In this document: positions 1 to 14,083 of the stretch, one piece after another
Position numbering within the stretch: position 1 is the stretch's first letter
How the letters are laid out: each line of letters starts with the position of its first letter
Assembly: GCA_002205965.3 (NCBI GenBank)
Contig: NADL03000866.1
Location: 372,001-436,000, forward strand
Reading direction: 5' to 3'
DNA from: Kappaphycus alvarezii
Lineage: Eukaryota; Rhodophyta; Florideophyceae; Gigartinales; Solieriaceae
DNA length: 64,000 nt
Notes under the pieces: generated by a model
Told to the model about the DNA's origin: nothing
The model's input: the letters and a program-made list of their open reading frames with translations, nothing else
The model's database searches: none
Program-made: the position numbers and the translations under genes

Positions 1-241
1 ACGAGACGTGCGTCGATGCGGTTCATGCTCTTCTAGAAGGAGAGATGGATGGCTGAGGGGCTCGCTGGTGGGGCGTCGGTTCGGCGCCCGAGGACCGGTA
101 AGCGGCGAGCGCGGCGTTGAGTTACGTTTATTGAGCGGAAGTGTGATTTTGATGGGATCGGGGGTGTCATCAGCAGCTGGCGAAGAGAGATTTGAGGCTT
201 TTCGACGTCCTTGCCGGTGGTATTGTTGTGGACAGCAGCTG
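1..241 (-). CDS. possible partial exon at left window edge
   Basis: The first 250 bases are clearly more GC-rich than the following 2 kb. On the minus strand one frame stays open for about 85 codons from near position 265 to the window edge, encoding a Pro/Ser/Arg-rich, probably disordered peptide. A plausible 3' splice site (ACTTTCAG) ends at about 242 on the minus strand, so this could be an exon entering from an upstream intron. No family is recognised. The plus-strand frame over the same bases (8-259) gives an Arg-rich peptide that looks like a shadow. Either could be chance in a GC-rich patch. Confidence 0.28.
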
Positions 242-259
242 AAAGTCGTGGTCAAATAA

Positions 260-3110
260 GTTCTTTACGCAGCGTTTCGGATGGACCTCCGGAGCTCGTT
301 GGAGAAAGGGGAGATCGGTCATTCTAGGAAGATTTCACAAAGAAATCATGATTCCAGTTATGCAATAATTACAGTTCGATTTCAGTTATTCGTAACGTCT
401 CAATTATTGTTCTGTCATATAAATTTCTTCTGCGCTGACCGTTTCCACTAAAAAATCGATTTTTTATGAAGGCATTACAGTATTGTAAAGCTACTGCATA
501 CAATATTATGTGTCAGCTAATCTTCTGCAAACAATCTAATATTGCGTTCTTGTCCGGTCTTGTATGTAGATTCAAGTCTTTTTACAAGCGACCTAATGGA
601 GATTTGGATTGAGAGAACAAGCAAAGACTTGAGGAATCTTAGATTGCGGCAAAATTTTTCAATTTAACGATTATATAGCCCTTTTCGGCGGGTTGTGATC
701 GCATACCTAAGGCCTTGAGGTCCTTACAGTAGAATGGATGCAGATGCAGCTGTGTTTCAGCTACATTGGACTTGCTGATAGTTGTCTATCAAAACCACAT
801 CAAAGCTCCCTTATCATATTAACCCATCATTTTCCAATCATTCTAACTAAGATGATAATTTGAGAAAACAAATACTACTGAAAGTAAAGGTAAAGAGAGA
901 GGTTTCATAATTTACCAAAGAAGGAGATGGAATTGTCACATTGCAACATACGAGCTCCAAAATAAGACTCGCGAGAAGTTCTTTCTGCAGACCAATCTGT
1001 AGTGCAATTGCCACACACACTGTACTGCCATCGGCAGTGCTAATTGTGTGATCTTTTTTTTTGATCTTATTGATTGCTAACCAGCAGGCACTGTACTGTA
1101 CTGTTACAGCTTACTGCGAAGACTGTAAAGCACGGATCAGGTTGCTTGTCACACAAACACTAATGCCTCTCCGGGCCTGGAGACCAGGCCAGGGGCACTT
1201 TATATAGACAAGCGAGGTACTATAAAGTTACTAACGTACTACCGAACTGTGCACTAAAATTCATCAAATGCAGTAATTGAATCGAATGCCGTAGTTGCAT
1301 TTGACACGAATGCATTAATGCAGTAGTCCGATAATGCAACTGTCACTGTACTAGACTGACAATACAGGTGCCCATGCCACGTACAAAAAGAGCCGTAACA
1401 GTACAGTACGGTTAGGCCAATTTTCTTTTGTCGCCCCTATTATTTTTGGTACTGTATCCTCACCTGATGGGGCTTGAGGGCTTGCAATCTGGACCACTCG
1501 GCCTCCAAATGGGACCTGATATTTTCGCAAATGAAAGGCACCTATTGGGCCAAGTTTCGACTTTACTTATCTCTAAATTGGATCCCCTGACTTGGTTGAC
1601 CCTAACCTCACTCACCCCGCCGTCCTAGATAACCCTAACCTATTTAACTATTATTTATACCTACGTGGCCCCTAGGGCCCCAGATTAAATAGCCACCCGG
1701 TGTTGGCTCTGAACCTGACTCCCAACTTCCGCCTTTGCAGAAACCTTGCCATCGGCAACTTGGGCTTTAGCCACGTTTATCCGCCCGAGTCCCCTTTTCT
1801 ATTCCCTCCCCCATCCAGTATTACACTACCTTTTTTGTTTTTTGTTTGTGATATTCACTCACGCTTGGCGCCCAGACTCCGGCGTCTATATACAGATAGG
1901 AACTTCAAGGTTGTCGTTGGTGACAACATCCTTATCTCCAAAGGAGATAATCAGAACAGCTGACCCAATACTACATCTTCTTCGTCCTGTATTACACTCC
2001 TGGTGTCTACAGTTCTTTGAAATCGACCCATACCAATTTTCTAGCATTCCACAGACCACGTTCCGGCCTTACAACCCGGAGGAAAAGTATACCGTCCAGA
2101 CGTCCACGTAATTACCCTCGTTCTTCCAACTCCATTCCTCCTCGCCGTCGGCGAGCTGTGCTACTGCATCGCAGGTTGCTTAAAGAGAAAAGGGACAGCG
2201 AACACCCTGTGGGTCATCGTGTGTGTGTGTTGTATTTCTCATTGTCTGGCGGAGTTCCGTTCCTAAACGAGAAGAACTGTGCACCGCGCATTGCACTACA
2301 CATCGCCCCAAATAAAGATGCGCCCCTTGAATACCAATAGTCGCACTTTTCGGGGCGACTCCCATGCGCGAGGAAAGGGATGTCAAGATAACTTGAGGGG
2401 GTCGAACGACTTGAATTTATATGACGCGTACCCGAGCAATAACGTCATCAGGCTTGCGCCAATTGAAAAGCGTTTTTCAGGCAAGGCTCAGTTATACTTA
2501 TATCGATTGTTTAGAAGGATGATCTCGTAAAATCTCACTATGTCAAAAGTTGAGTCTACCTTGGTATTTCTTGTGTACAAAAGGATTTGTGCCACACGTC
2601 GTAGAATTTTGTGGAGTGCAATTGGAATGTTGACTGAATTCTGAGAGATATTTCTACAGCGCAGTGGTGGCACACCTGCTTCGACACGTTCTAAGGAAAA
2701 GAAGCTCACTAACTCAGCGGAAGATTGTCGTAGAAATTACAAGTCTGAATCTGGACCTATGAGCATAGTAGCGAAAATAATGCGGGCCCCGGAGCTCCAT
2801 AACGCTCGAAATTTCTTTTTATGATCATAATCACTGGCTAACTTGCGATCAAGGGCACTTTGTTGATAGCCATCAACGGCCAATCATGTAAACGGTGTGA
2901 TACTTAAAAGAGCAATCTATTAGAGAATGAGCGATTTAACGCCAATAGATAGTTGCGAAACGATAAAGCACTGGTCTTGCCTTAGTTTAAGAGACCACTT
3001 ATACAGCGTAGGAAAGAACACTCTTTTCCCGAAAACAGATCGATTTTATCCTTAGAACTAAATGAAGTCCACGTTTTCAAAAAAACATTACTCGAGCGCT
3101 AAATCTTGGC
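260..3110. other. intergenic, no gene recognised
   Basis: Mixed-composition sequence with only short unconvincing frames. It holds GTACTG/CAGTAC-rich stretches (about 1085-1410), a 7-bp perfect hairpin GGCCTGG-AGA-CCAGGCC at 1174-1190, and two CCCTAACC-type words near 1600-1640 that are too few to be telomeric repeats. Confidence 0.5.
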
Positions 3111-3113
3111 ACC

Positions 3114-3703
3114 CTAGACTCCTGCATCAGCTGCGTGATGACCGCTCCCGTAATAGCTCTCCTGCAAAAAGACGTAAATAAAACGGAATGGTGCGTAGTT
3201 ACCGATAAAAGTAGCTTCGCCTTCTTCCATTAGAATTTCCACACAGAGATCTTTCACTGAGCCGTAGTCATTTCTAAGGGGCCCGAATTGGCGGCAATAA
3301 TCTTCATCCACCAATTCCACCACTGATTCGGTACTCTCCAGGCAGAATACAGAGTCTAGAATCTGTCGCTCCCCTTCTTTTTGCGAAGTGCCCAATTATG
3401 AAATCCCAAGTTCCGCTGAAATATTTACAAGTCGGAAACGGAAACCCGGATACTGATTGCTCCAGTTGATAGTCATTCATTTTGCAACACACTTTCTTCT
3501 ACTTTAAACCCGTAAAGCTTTTGTTCGCCACTGTAATATTTTTTACGCCCTTGATTATTACCGCTTGCCCGAGTCGCTTCATTTTTAGTAGTTGATTGCC
3601 AATTCTCATTTGAAGTTTTGTAAAACTTCCCAAAGACTTCAACTAACGATCTATAGTACGTATATTCATGTAAATTAGACCTATTTCCCTGGAAAGGGCG
3701 CAA
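3114..3703 (-). pseudogene. possible degraded coding region, unknown family
   Basis: Three adjoining minus-strand frames (3703-3473, 3492-3304 and 3395-3114) together give about 170 codons with protein-like composition. The last encodes 93 acidic residues with cysteines at DSVFC, DYC and DLC. The frames join only through stops or a hypothetical 47-nt GT-AG intron near 3416-3462. No domain is recognised. It could be a decayed gene, or chance frames in a locally GC-richer patch. Confidence 0.22.
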
Positions 3704-5130
3704 AATTACACTTACTAGGAAACAAATGGGCTACGCGGTAGAGAAAATTTAAATGCACTTGTTTATTTTTGTCAATTGAATTTGAACTGCCTTTTTTCGC
3801 TTAGTTGTTTTGTTTGTAACAGACACCATGTACTAAATTTTGTAGTCAGAAAATTTCCCGAGGTCAACATTAATATTGGATCACGACCACTTTTGCCAAC
3901 GTTCAGTGGCTTTTTTTGGCCTTTGGGCCTATACTTTGTCCGAGGAATCAATTTTATTCTTCGGGACAACTTTATCATTAAGAAACACACATTGTATCTA
4001 TAGTTTCCTTTCTCCGGTTATCCTATCAATGCGTACCTAATATTGCTAGTTTTCACTCCATAATGAAACAAAAAAACTGTAGCTAGAGACTGTTCAGCCA
4101 CTGGTTCATTTTTAAAACTTTTTAATGCTTAACTTAGTTACTTGGAAAACATAAAATCAGATTCAGCATGATTTACAGGCGATACCGTCATACTTCCGTT
4201 TTGAGTTCCTTAAGCGATGTTAATATTTTTGTATAATATTCTTGATTCTCTCCATGCGAAAGGCGCAACTGTCAAGATTTCAGAAAGGCAGCATCGATAA
4301 TTCGAAAAATAATGATAAATGATAGTAGATAAGGCCTTATTAGAGTTGCCTTAGTAAGTGAAATATGGCCACAACTTTAAACTATTTGGGCAACTTCCTA
4401 AAAGTTGTAGATTTTGTTTTTTGAAATGAAATGAGAACGCCTCAGTTCCTTTCTTAACTAGAAAATTCTTGCCGTAATAAAAGTTGCTATTTTTATGGAT
4501 GTTTACGTCTTATATGGTCTGATAGTGGATCTTTCCGCACCATGATTTTCTTCTTGCTTGTTCTACATCAGGGAATCGATCATACATGGAGGGTGACAGG
4601 ATCAGAGATATTGGTAGTGGTAGATGAAAGTACGATTTTCAATAGAGGTAATTTGACACTGAAACCACTTAAAAGATCACACACTCCCATTCTAGGTGCG
4701 TAAAAGTAAAAATAGAATGCAATTCAAGAACAACAAAACAAAAATTAGCGGAAAATTCCTGATGAGATTTTCCAACCCAATTAAATAACCAAAGTGTCGA
4801 ATAACTTGCAATTGCAAGAAAGCACGGAAAGGAATCTATTTGAAAATGGTAAAAAGATTCTCTCAAATTGAGATTACTAACTCACTTTTTTCTGTGGCTT
4901 ATTACACCTGAAACCACACAAAGGTCCCAAATGATTAATCATGGAGAAATCAACAGGAATAGTTTCTCGGTACGATTATGTATGAACTAATTGAATTCAA
5001 TATATCAGGGTATTTTTTATACAGACAGTTTTACATTCCACCATTTAGTGCCCTTTGCTCACTCAATATAACATCGCAAAAAAACTAACAGGCGCAATCC
5101 ATGCAGCAGTGCAGGAAAGCATTTCGCCCG
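3704..5130. other. AT-rich intergenic, nothing recognised
   Basis: AT-rich non-coding sequence. Complementary frames of about 72-75 codons at 3772-4003 overlap each other on opposite strands and have no protein signature. Confidence 0.5.
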
Positions 5131-5830
5131 GTGAACGAAGAAGGCAGGCATTCCGGGCCTCCATGGCCCTCCCGGGCGCCAAAGAATATTAACCCTCGCG
5201 AATTCGCGGTGAGGTTCCAATAATTATGTCAAATCCCGCTGTTCCCTTCGGATGTACCGTGCCCGAGACGAAACTGCCCCGAAAACCTCGACTGTTTCGG
5301 GGATCACCTCCTTCACTACAGACATAGTGGGCACAGAAATCGACGGCATGGCCATCCAGTGGCCTTCTTTGCGCAAGACCTGCAGAAAGCGTCCCGTCAC
5401 CGAGCCATCGAATCGCGGGACGGGGTCCATCGCACGAGGCCAGACAGCCGGGCGATGGGAAGCAGTGGAGGTACGGACTTCTTTGATGTGACCTTCGTCA
5501 ACCCGCCAGCCCCCTCCCACAGGAGGGCCTAAACGTTTAATCAGCTCTTGCCTATCCCTATATATACTCTCGGAGGGTGGCACCCGGACGCCTATAGGGT
5601 GCTAATTGACGTCGTGCGGAACGTGGACGTTAGAGCGATGGAGAGATATGGTAAGGTCCTTACGGTACTTACTAAGAGTCACGCGGCCGCGGCAGTAATG
5701 TCCAACGCAATCTGTCTGCGGAGGAGCCTCGAGCCGGCTTTTTAGGGTAATTTTAGATGTATTACTGGGCATCCTGTAGGATATTCCGGAACATAACCGA
5801 CCATGTTTTTCAAATATTAAATCACCGCAC
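5130..5830. other. GC-rich island with a 119-codon minus-strand frame
   Basis: A sharply bounded GC-rich island in AT-rich surroundings. The minus-strand frame 5583-5224 (119 codons) reads as a plausible soluble protein with no recognised domain. A shorter plus-strand frame (5252-5491) overlaps it. The right end holds the dispersed motif at 5805-5826, found elsewhere next to repeat-unit ends, so the island may be a transposon remnant rather than a host gene. Confidence 0.3.
5805..5826 (+). repeat. dispersed motif copy 1
   Basis: The word TTTCAAATATTAAATCACC follows ACCGACCATG, which is close to the ACCGACCACATC word of the 59.7-kb terminal inverted repeat. See the finding on the dispersed motif. 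Confidence 0.45.
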
Positions 5831-8800
5831 ATTTTTCCTCTTTTAAATTGGACTGAAATTTTCTAAAAAAAGAACCAGTATGTATTAAAACATTTCGTTC
5901 AGGCTTTTGGAGTTACAGCAGTGTGCTATTCAATTAAAATCAATTTATCACGGTTGTGAACAATTTTTTTAATTAGCAGGAAACTAAGTGGCATAGATAG
6001 AATGAAATAGTTCTAAAGTTCCAGTTACTTGTACTTCATAAATACTTGAAATCTTGATTTTGGCTAAAAACTATTTAAATTAGAATTTATATGCGAAACA
6101 TTAATATCCTCATAATCAATTTTCATGAAACATCGAAAAAGTAGAGCAATCATTTATCTTGGGTGACTAACGCAAAAATAAATAAATGCACATCTTGTAC
6201 CGTAAAAGGCAGTCTAAATAAACTTTGAATGTTTCTGAAGAACCAGTCACTTTATAAAGCCGAAATAAATTTATCGGGGTAGTAAAGATATGTTCTATGA
6301 ATTAAATATGTTAATTAGCAAGCTGAATAATTAAAAAAAGCAGTTGTTGATTAGATTCTTATCATATGGAATAATAAACGGAAATTGATTATAGTTTTTG
6401 GCAGAAGTTTGACATTCCAATTTAAATTGTTATAAGTACTACTCTCATCCATCTTTTGAATATTTGCCATCATAAATGTATTTAGAGAGACTAAATTTGT
6501 AATTTGACTATGAACTCTGTTTAACTAGCCCAATTGTTTTCGTTCTATACTTCTAAAAATTTTTATTGTCCATATTTCACACATTATACTGAGCCTGCAC
6601 ATAGGTATGACAATGCTTGGATAAACTGATTTTTCAAGTCAATTTTAATGAAATGTAGTTCGCTAATAACATTCTCACTCTCGCAGTCTACGCGATAAAT
6701 ATTTCAAACCCAGAAATTCAAGATGAAATATTTTTTCGGAATTTTTTCAGATAATGAAATCCAGACGAGAAATTTTCAACTCCAGTTCTTGAATATGAAT
6801 GACTACAAAAAATTAACTTTTACTCCTTTCCCGAGTTTATAAATGTAAGCTTACTGGAAATGCTTCCACAAAATTCTTAAATTATTAACTTTTCATAGGA
6901 AGCAATTACCCTATTACGTGAGTGGAATCCACAATTCACTTTGTTTATTAGTCGATATTTTCATTATAAAGTACTATATATTCTGCTATTTTTTTATAAT
7001 TTCCTCTGCAAATATGACTGGACACGTAAATTTTGCCTCTAAATTGTATCCCTGGTTATTTTTTTCGGCCCAAAAAAATATCCTGTAAAGATGTATAGTT
7101 TTGAGTACTTTTTCATTCATAAATTAATTTCTAGAGCTTTTTTGCAGGAAATAAATATTCCATAATAGTAGTCGTCCCCTGTTTCAAATTAAAGATTTAT
7201 AGGTAGAAAACTTAGGGGATAAAGTGATATGGAATGCTTTCCAGAAAATTGGTATTGAATATTATCTATATTAGTAAAAGGGTTTTCGAGAACTCAGTTA
7301 ATATTTTTTTGCTCATAATACTGTAATTACAATTTTTCAAATAGAATGTAAATATGCTTTTCATTGCCGGTGATCCATTTCCAAATAGACAGTATGCAAT
7401 GATGAATTGATTCGCCCATTAATCATTCAATTCAGAAAAGTTTAAAATATGAAAAACTTATGGGTACGACGCACCATGATAATAGAGCCCATCCGCGATA
7501 GCATTGTCTTCATATGAGGGGTTTTTAATCCTCATGTGGGAAAAAAAACTTATCATACTATATTTTAAAGCAACTGTAGGAACGAAAAGTCTCTGGGTAT
7601 GCAAGTATTTCCTAGACTGGTACTCTATGAACATGTAATTACATAAAATTTTAGCTCCATTTCATCCGCTAATGAAACCACTGTTTTCCTTTCAAACACT
7701 GTGCAGTGTTTGAAAGGATACATTTTTGAAAATTTTCACTAAAATATAAGGTAAATGGGTTGATGAAAGGGGCCAATAATAGCTTTTTAATTACACTAGA
7801 GGCTTCTGAGCGCGCTCCACTAATGTTGAAATCATATGGTCAGAAAAAGGCAGGAATTGTTTTTCTTAAATATTGCACTAAAATTTGTCCCCTCATACAA
7901 ATATAATGATCTGAAATAAAACAATCCTACAGGATTTTGCAAGGGATCTGCATCAGTAGAGAGACGAGCGACGACAGTAGGAGTAGATCTATACACAAGA
8001 ATGAGTAGCTATATTTCGATTCTGGAAACTTCGTTTTCACTAATAAATGACATTTAAGCAAAAAGATGGAGTTGAGGGGGACAGAATTAATAGAATTAGT
8101 AAACATAATGTTTTCTTGTGAGAAAAATCTATGAAATGATTGTCTTTGGAGCTAGTTTTTGAGATAAGAATAAGTGAAGACTTCTGTAACAAGTAATTAC
8201 AGAAGATTTATTAAGTTGGCTGGTTTAAAGCTCTGTAGGATGGCACTTTAATTTAATCGAAGTACATTTTTCGAGATTAAACGACAATTACCCTACCTGA
8301 CCTTCTCATAAATTGTGTGCCTTGAACCATATGTATCCATATATTTCATCTGGCTTGGAATGAACGGAAAAAAGGGTCTTGAAACAAATCAATTAACACA
8401 TACTGATACCTTTAATGTTTTTTACAATGAGGCATATTAATTCATGCTCTTTACTGTATTTATGGACAAAGATAGACATTAAAGCGAACGTAAACGAAAA
8501 ATGAATTTTTCATATACTTTTGGATCATTTAAGAAGGCAAAGACTCCATTGAGGTGATTAAATGTTTGTTTTTTTTGTTACTTTTTTTGTTCCAGAAATC
8601 ATTCGATTTTACCTTTGCCAGATTTCTATGACAGGTGTACTCCGCGATTTCCTATGAATTTAACATGGTTGCGGTTTCGGAGATGAAATTATATAGTCAG
8701 AGCGGACTTAATTCACTTTTAGCTATTTATACCAAGAGTTTAAATTTCTCGTATCAACTCCATGTATTTTGTAAAACCCATTATTTTGATCTTTACCGGC

Positions 8801-9779
8801 AAAAGATGCTATATAAAAAAAATAAACGTTTTTAATACCTCAAAAGTGTTTCAAGTATACGTGAAAGGTTTTCTCAAGTCATGAGATGCTCAAATACTAT
8901 TTCCTGGGTAGAGTTGAAGGGCCCCACTAATTATGGTCCGAAGAAACTCGAGACGCTCAAACTATCGGTGTTCAAGCCAAATACATTGCATTTAAATGGA
9001 CTCAAATAATAGTAGACAAAAGTTGCGTAAAATTAAATGAATGGGCTAAATACTTTTATATTATTTGAGCAAAAAAATGGCTCAAAAATCCTCATAATTC
9101 CGTCTGTCACGCACTTGTGAGCTCTGAATTGAGTTGATACCCACAAAAAAAAATAAAATGAATGAAGACACCATATCCAATAACTAAGAAACATTCATAT
9201 CATTCATATAAGAATAAAATACGTGAAATGACTATTTCGAACAATTAAAAAGAAAATATAATTGGGACGTTGTCCTGGTTGCCTATTAAAACAGTTAATG
9301 AAAAGAAAATGACTCTATGGGTACTCTTAATAAACTTTGAATACTTATCATAGTTACTCGTTTATTCAAAACGAAAGTGAAGTTCGTCAATCGATCTACC
9401 ACTTTTTGAGCATATTTTCATATCTTTGTTACTCAAAACGTCGTGAAAGAATAGTGGGAGCTTAAAAATTCCGAGTTCTTCGCTCAATATATTCTTTAAA
9501 ATATGTTCATATACACTAATTCCTCAAATTTTCTATTTTTAATTCCACTAGGAGTTGAGCTAAGATTACGTATTAGTACTGTTATTAAGAAGCATTTAAA
9601 ACTTAATTATTGAACATAAAAATGGGCAACATGAATCGGAATTTTATCAACAAATGCTTCGTATTGAACAATATGGTCCTTTTTGTTACTTGGATGCATA
9701 CACTAAAGGAAGGATCCCAATATTTGGAATATAAATCTACGCAATTGCTATGGATATAATTTGGGGCCGATTGTAGGTC
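5831..9779. other. AT-rich gene desert
   Basis: About 4 kb with no coding frame that resembles a protein; the longest frames are 60-70 codons. The only structured feature noticed is the perfect hairpin at 7687-7718. Confidence 0.55.
7687..7718. repeat. perfect 15-bp inverted repeat, 2-nt spacer
   Basis: Arm TCCTTTCAAACACTG (7687-7701), spacer TG, exact reverse complement at 7704-7718. It sits in featureless AT-rich DNA with no adjacent gene. Chance occurrence at this length is very unlikely. Confidence 0.9.
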
Positions 9780-10560
9780 TTGTAGGAGCAACATGAAATA
9801 AAAGACTTCGAAAATTAGTGATATCTTTTTTTTGAACGGAGTCCCTCTTCTCTGATAGGCCAAAGAATCAAGAACTGTGTGTCAAGTTATGCAATATGAG
9901 TTTGAGACGGATACCCATTTATGCAGTTTCATGAGAAACACTCCGAGGTGTTGTGTATAGGAAAAGAGAGTCGGAAACAAAACCGAAATTAACATAATAC
10001 ATGTTCTGCCGGGTATAAGGCCAAATCGAGTAGATCTGTATTGAATTTGGGTTGATTGAAGCCAGCTGTTCCAAACTAAGGTTTATACAGAACCAAAAAG
10101 ATCCTATGACTGAAAGAAAATGTTCTTTGAAACTACCTAATGCAGAGTTTTTACAATAAAACGTCCTTTCAATATCTTAAGAAGCTCGTTCACAACTTCT
10201 AGCAGGTACGATAGATAAATGCTGAAAAGAAGTAACAATACTTTTGATCCAGATTGCAGACAGTATCAAATCAGCTTTTTATTGTTAAAGCAGTAATGAA
10301 ATATTTCAGTATGGACTTCCCCGTAACTCTTTCAAGTGTGTTTATGGGACCAAACTTTTTGCCCATAAACTGTAAGTTAAATTATGATGACATTGAAGTC
10401 CGTCATGGCCCTTATTATGAGGTTATTAGGGGTCTGAGCCTCAAATTATGATATATATTGTTTTTAATTAATAAATTAGTTGAAAGCTTCAAGCCCTGTA
10501 GAATGTCGCAGTAGATGGAAAAACAGTGAAATAACACAATTAGAATTAGGCTCACGCGGT
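9780..10560 (+). pseudogene. Ty1/copia reverse transcriptase remnant
   Basis: Plus-strand frames hold the end of a copia-type RT. The frame from 10254 ends in PYYEVIRGLSLKL, matching the usual PYREAVGSLMYL block. After a stop, INKLV...PCRM...MEKQ matches the following conserved VNKL...P...HW...KRILRYL block. Upstream, near 9810-9900, fragments resemble FLNG and VCKL...YGLK blocks, but weakly. There are many stops and frame changes. No LTRs were found for it, so its boundaries are approximate. Confidence 0.45.
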
Positions 10561-13500
10561 CGATTGAGTGAGATGCTGTTGTGTGTAGAAAATTGCTGTT
10601 CTTGATCAACATTTTTCGAAAACTTTCGGAGATAATAATGAAAGTTTTACACATACTACCCAGTCTAAATCAGCAAACACTAAAGAAAGGTTAGAAAAAG
10701 GGGGGCACAGTGGCCATCAGAAAAATCAATTTTTTTGTTTGCTGATAGAACCAAGTTTGGTTGACAGGTTTGTTGCGATTGGGATCATTTCAAGATTGAT
10801 TGCATTGCCATAATTCTTAGTTATTTTTAATAAACCCTAAGATTCCTATGGACGTAACGAGCCAAAGGTCTCATCTTTGGAATTACATATGTATTATATC
10901 ACGATTTGATGACATGATATGGCTATAGAAGAAAACATAACAAACAGCACACTGATATATGGCATTTAAGTTCTCAAATGGTGACTGCATCCAATTAATT
11001 TCACATTGTTTCCCTTTCTTATGTTCCATGGGTTGAAGTTCATTCTCAAATGTCCTATTTTGTTGTGTGAGATGTCAATATTTGTGATGGGTAGGCTGTG
11101 AAATTCATATTTCTGGCGAAAAATTGATTACTGCGAATGATTCAAGTCATTTGATGTGGCGGATAATTTTTAACTCCGAGAACTGCCTGATAGTTGAAAT
11201 TTTTCATCCAAATGAATCGAGTTGAAATTTTTTTCCCTATTCGCCCACTATTTATAGCTTAAAATACTACCGTTTGAACTCCAAACAAAACAGTACTCAG
11301 AAAATGTGTTGAGGTCCAACTTTTTCAGAACTCATCAAAATTCGAGTCCTGAACTACCACAATAACTCAGCGCGATGTAATCCACTTTCGCGATTCGCCC
11401 TATAGTAATTGATTTATTCAAGGTATCTCAGGTTATTTCGGTCAACCCTACTATCAACAAAGCAACTACTGTAGATTTTCTATCCGAGCTGTCTCTGATC
11501 CAGTCGAAATTACATAACTCACGAATAGTAACGTCTCTCCTCCCATCCAGGACTAGTAGTTTCCGGGATCGAGTGCATCAGTGATTGGATGCCGGAGCAT
11601 GGTAGCGATAATCAAATCGATAAGCACAGTGTTAAGAGGCAAAAATTCAATTCCTTTTTAGGTTCCCACTACAGTTTTGCTACATTTCGAAGATTCGAGC
11701 TCTTGATATAAAACTTAATCACAATATTTACTGGCCTCGGCTCAAATCCGTAGATTGAGAAGGAACAACTCAGCTAAACCTCCAAAGCATTAATTTATGT
11801 TTCCCCCTTGGAAGTACGCTTTCATATCAAGCAACCGTGGGGTATATCAAAAAAACGGCTTTTCCCTTTCCTTTGGCACTAAAGAAGCGTTTGTATAAGC
11901 TAGAGTGGGGAAAGATAATATTTTTTCATTTTTTTCCTGGAAAATATTCAAGAAAAGAAGAGAAAACAACTTAGAAAGGGAGTAATAAGGAAACAATAAC
12001 GCTTTATTACATCTAAGATCGGAAAAAAATTTCTTCCCTAATTCAGAGGGACATAGACGTCAGATTACAGTAAAAAAGGGAGAGGAGAGCCTTTTTGGTG
12101 GATATAATAGTGATTTTCCTGCAGTTACATGGTAGAAGTATCACTTGAAGACAAAGAAAAATTGGTTTTTTAGATCTCTCATGCATATTAAACTTCTAAT
12201 TTTTTCCTTGGCCTCTAATCTATTTCTTTGCAATTCGTATGCCTACGAAGTCGAACCTTACAGGAAAAAGTTCTATCTATGTCTCAAAAAGATAAATTAT
12301 GAATATACGGCTTCCATTTCAATCAGAACAGCAGAGTAAATAAATTTAGCTTGATCGGTTGCGCTAAATGTTGACATAGAGTGTGAGTAGAGAGCAAGGA
12401 ATAAAGGGGGGTAAATCTTTAAATTTGTGATATTGTTAGTGTTTTTGACACAAGGAGATGAAAGAGGTCCTCGAAAGGCAGAAATTATTAGTGTAGCCTT
12501 GGATGAATGAAAGGGCTAAGTGTGTGACATATACTTCAGAAAGAGAAGTGTTTTTAGTCTGAAAGTACTCTAAGCAGTAAAAAATGTTCGTGCGAATCTT
12601 CTTGGGCTAGAAAACGACCGTCAAAATTAGTTTACTTTGCTGTCAAATTGGGTCCAGATATTAAAAAAACGAAAAGCAGAAATGAAAAAAGGTATTTCTG
12701 CCAGAAAAAAATAATAACACTGTACAAAAAATATTTCCTTTAAAATAACTGCGTTAGACAAAGTTCTATGAAAACAATGCATGACAGAATGCCAAAATAA
12801 GAGTAGTGGAGGAATTCAATAAAGTAAAGATATTATTTTTCCAACAATCATTCGCCTTTGCTCTTTCGTGAGTTGTTTTTCTAAACTTTTCGAGAAATTA
12901 ACAGCACTGATCACATATGATAACGACATGATATGCACTGAGCTTTTTTTGTAGAAGAGTAGTACATGATATAAATTTTAGGGTAAAAATGACCTAGAAC
13001 GGTATATGGGCCTTTGGCTCTCTGAATACAGCAAAGATGCAGTTTTAGTATTTAAAATAACTCCTTCGTGGAGACATAAGATCAATTTATATATCTATCA
13101 TGATTTTGCATTGCAAAAAAAAGTAGTTGCTTCTAGTGAGGCTGTTAGAAGCGCCTCAAAGTCTAGTTGACTGCTGACCATTCCATAAATATTGAATTTG
13201 AAGTATGAGGCAAGTTTAAAGGTTTCTGCTGCTTGCAATTGGCCCGCGGTGAAGTTTTTTATGAATTACCTGACATAGAAGCAGTATTGACTAATTTTAG
13301 ATTATCAGAAAGACGCAATATCCTTTAGCAAGGGAAAAATCTCGCTTGAAGATTCCCAACAGGTATTTTGGTTCTATTTCGTATCTCTGCCCTAGGTTTT
13401 CTTGCTCCAGAGACTCTTCATGTATTTTGTTGTTCTCTTTAAATTATTTTGGACACACGTATTTCGAATTTCAACCTAGCAACATGCATGAAGCCATCAA

Positions 13501-13848
13501 ACTTGTAGCGAAGAGTCAGTTTTACCTGCTTTCTAACAGCACCAAATATTGGCACACTGCTGGCACACAAGTAAATAATCGTTCCTACTCTTCATCAAAT
13601 CGTAGTGCAACAGGGATTTACTCACTCTTTGGATCAAGCCTAACCAAATAACGAAGCGTAAATGTCGAACAACATAAATGATGCGAAATTAATCGAATGA
13701 GGGCGTCTCTATTATTCTAGATCAGCGGAAAACTGCTTTCAATCGCTTACATACTCGCTAAGATAATTTTTCATAAACCAGAAAAACAAAATCATGTCAT
13801 GAATTACGTCATTACCTTTTATAAAGAAGGTCTCACCCGGTACAATTA
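10561..13848. other. AT-rich intergenic, nothing firm
   Basis: No recognised gene. Frames at 12145-12339 (64 codons, signal-peptide-like start) and 13346-13651 (101 codons, Ser/Asn/Tyr-rich) are the longest and carry no known motif. Confidence 0.45.
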
Positions 13849-14083
13849 ATAGTAACGTATACATCTGTTCTATAGTCTGGCACAGTCACTTTAGAGAGCT
13901 TTTTCGCCGGATTCAATCACAAACCATGATGGGATCATTGGGAGCAACAGATCACCAGCACGATATCAAGTTACGCATTAGCGAGTAAGTATTTTCTTTA
14001 ATCCTGATACCGTGTGGGCGTATCAACCTTTGTCCGCACAGTAATTTTTTCGCAGTTGATGAACTTTGGTAAGATGAAACTAT
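13849..14083 (+). repeat. 232-bp direct repeat, copy A
   Basis: This segment matches 19060-19291 in the same orientation at roughly 85-90% identity, ending in GGTAAGATGAAACTAT in both. Both copies share a GTAAGTATTTTCT word and, about 60 nt later, a CCGCACAG word, as in a 5'/3' splice-site pair. No encoded protein is recognised. It could be an old duplication, LTR-like ends, or an exon pair. Confidence 0.8.

Noticed and set aside
1590-1660. CCCTAACC words like telomeric repeats
   Set aside because: Only two isolated copies within ordinary sequence.
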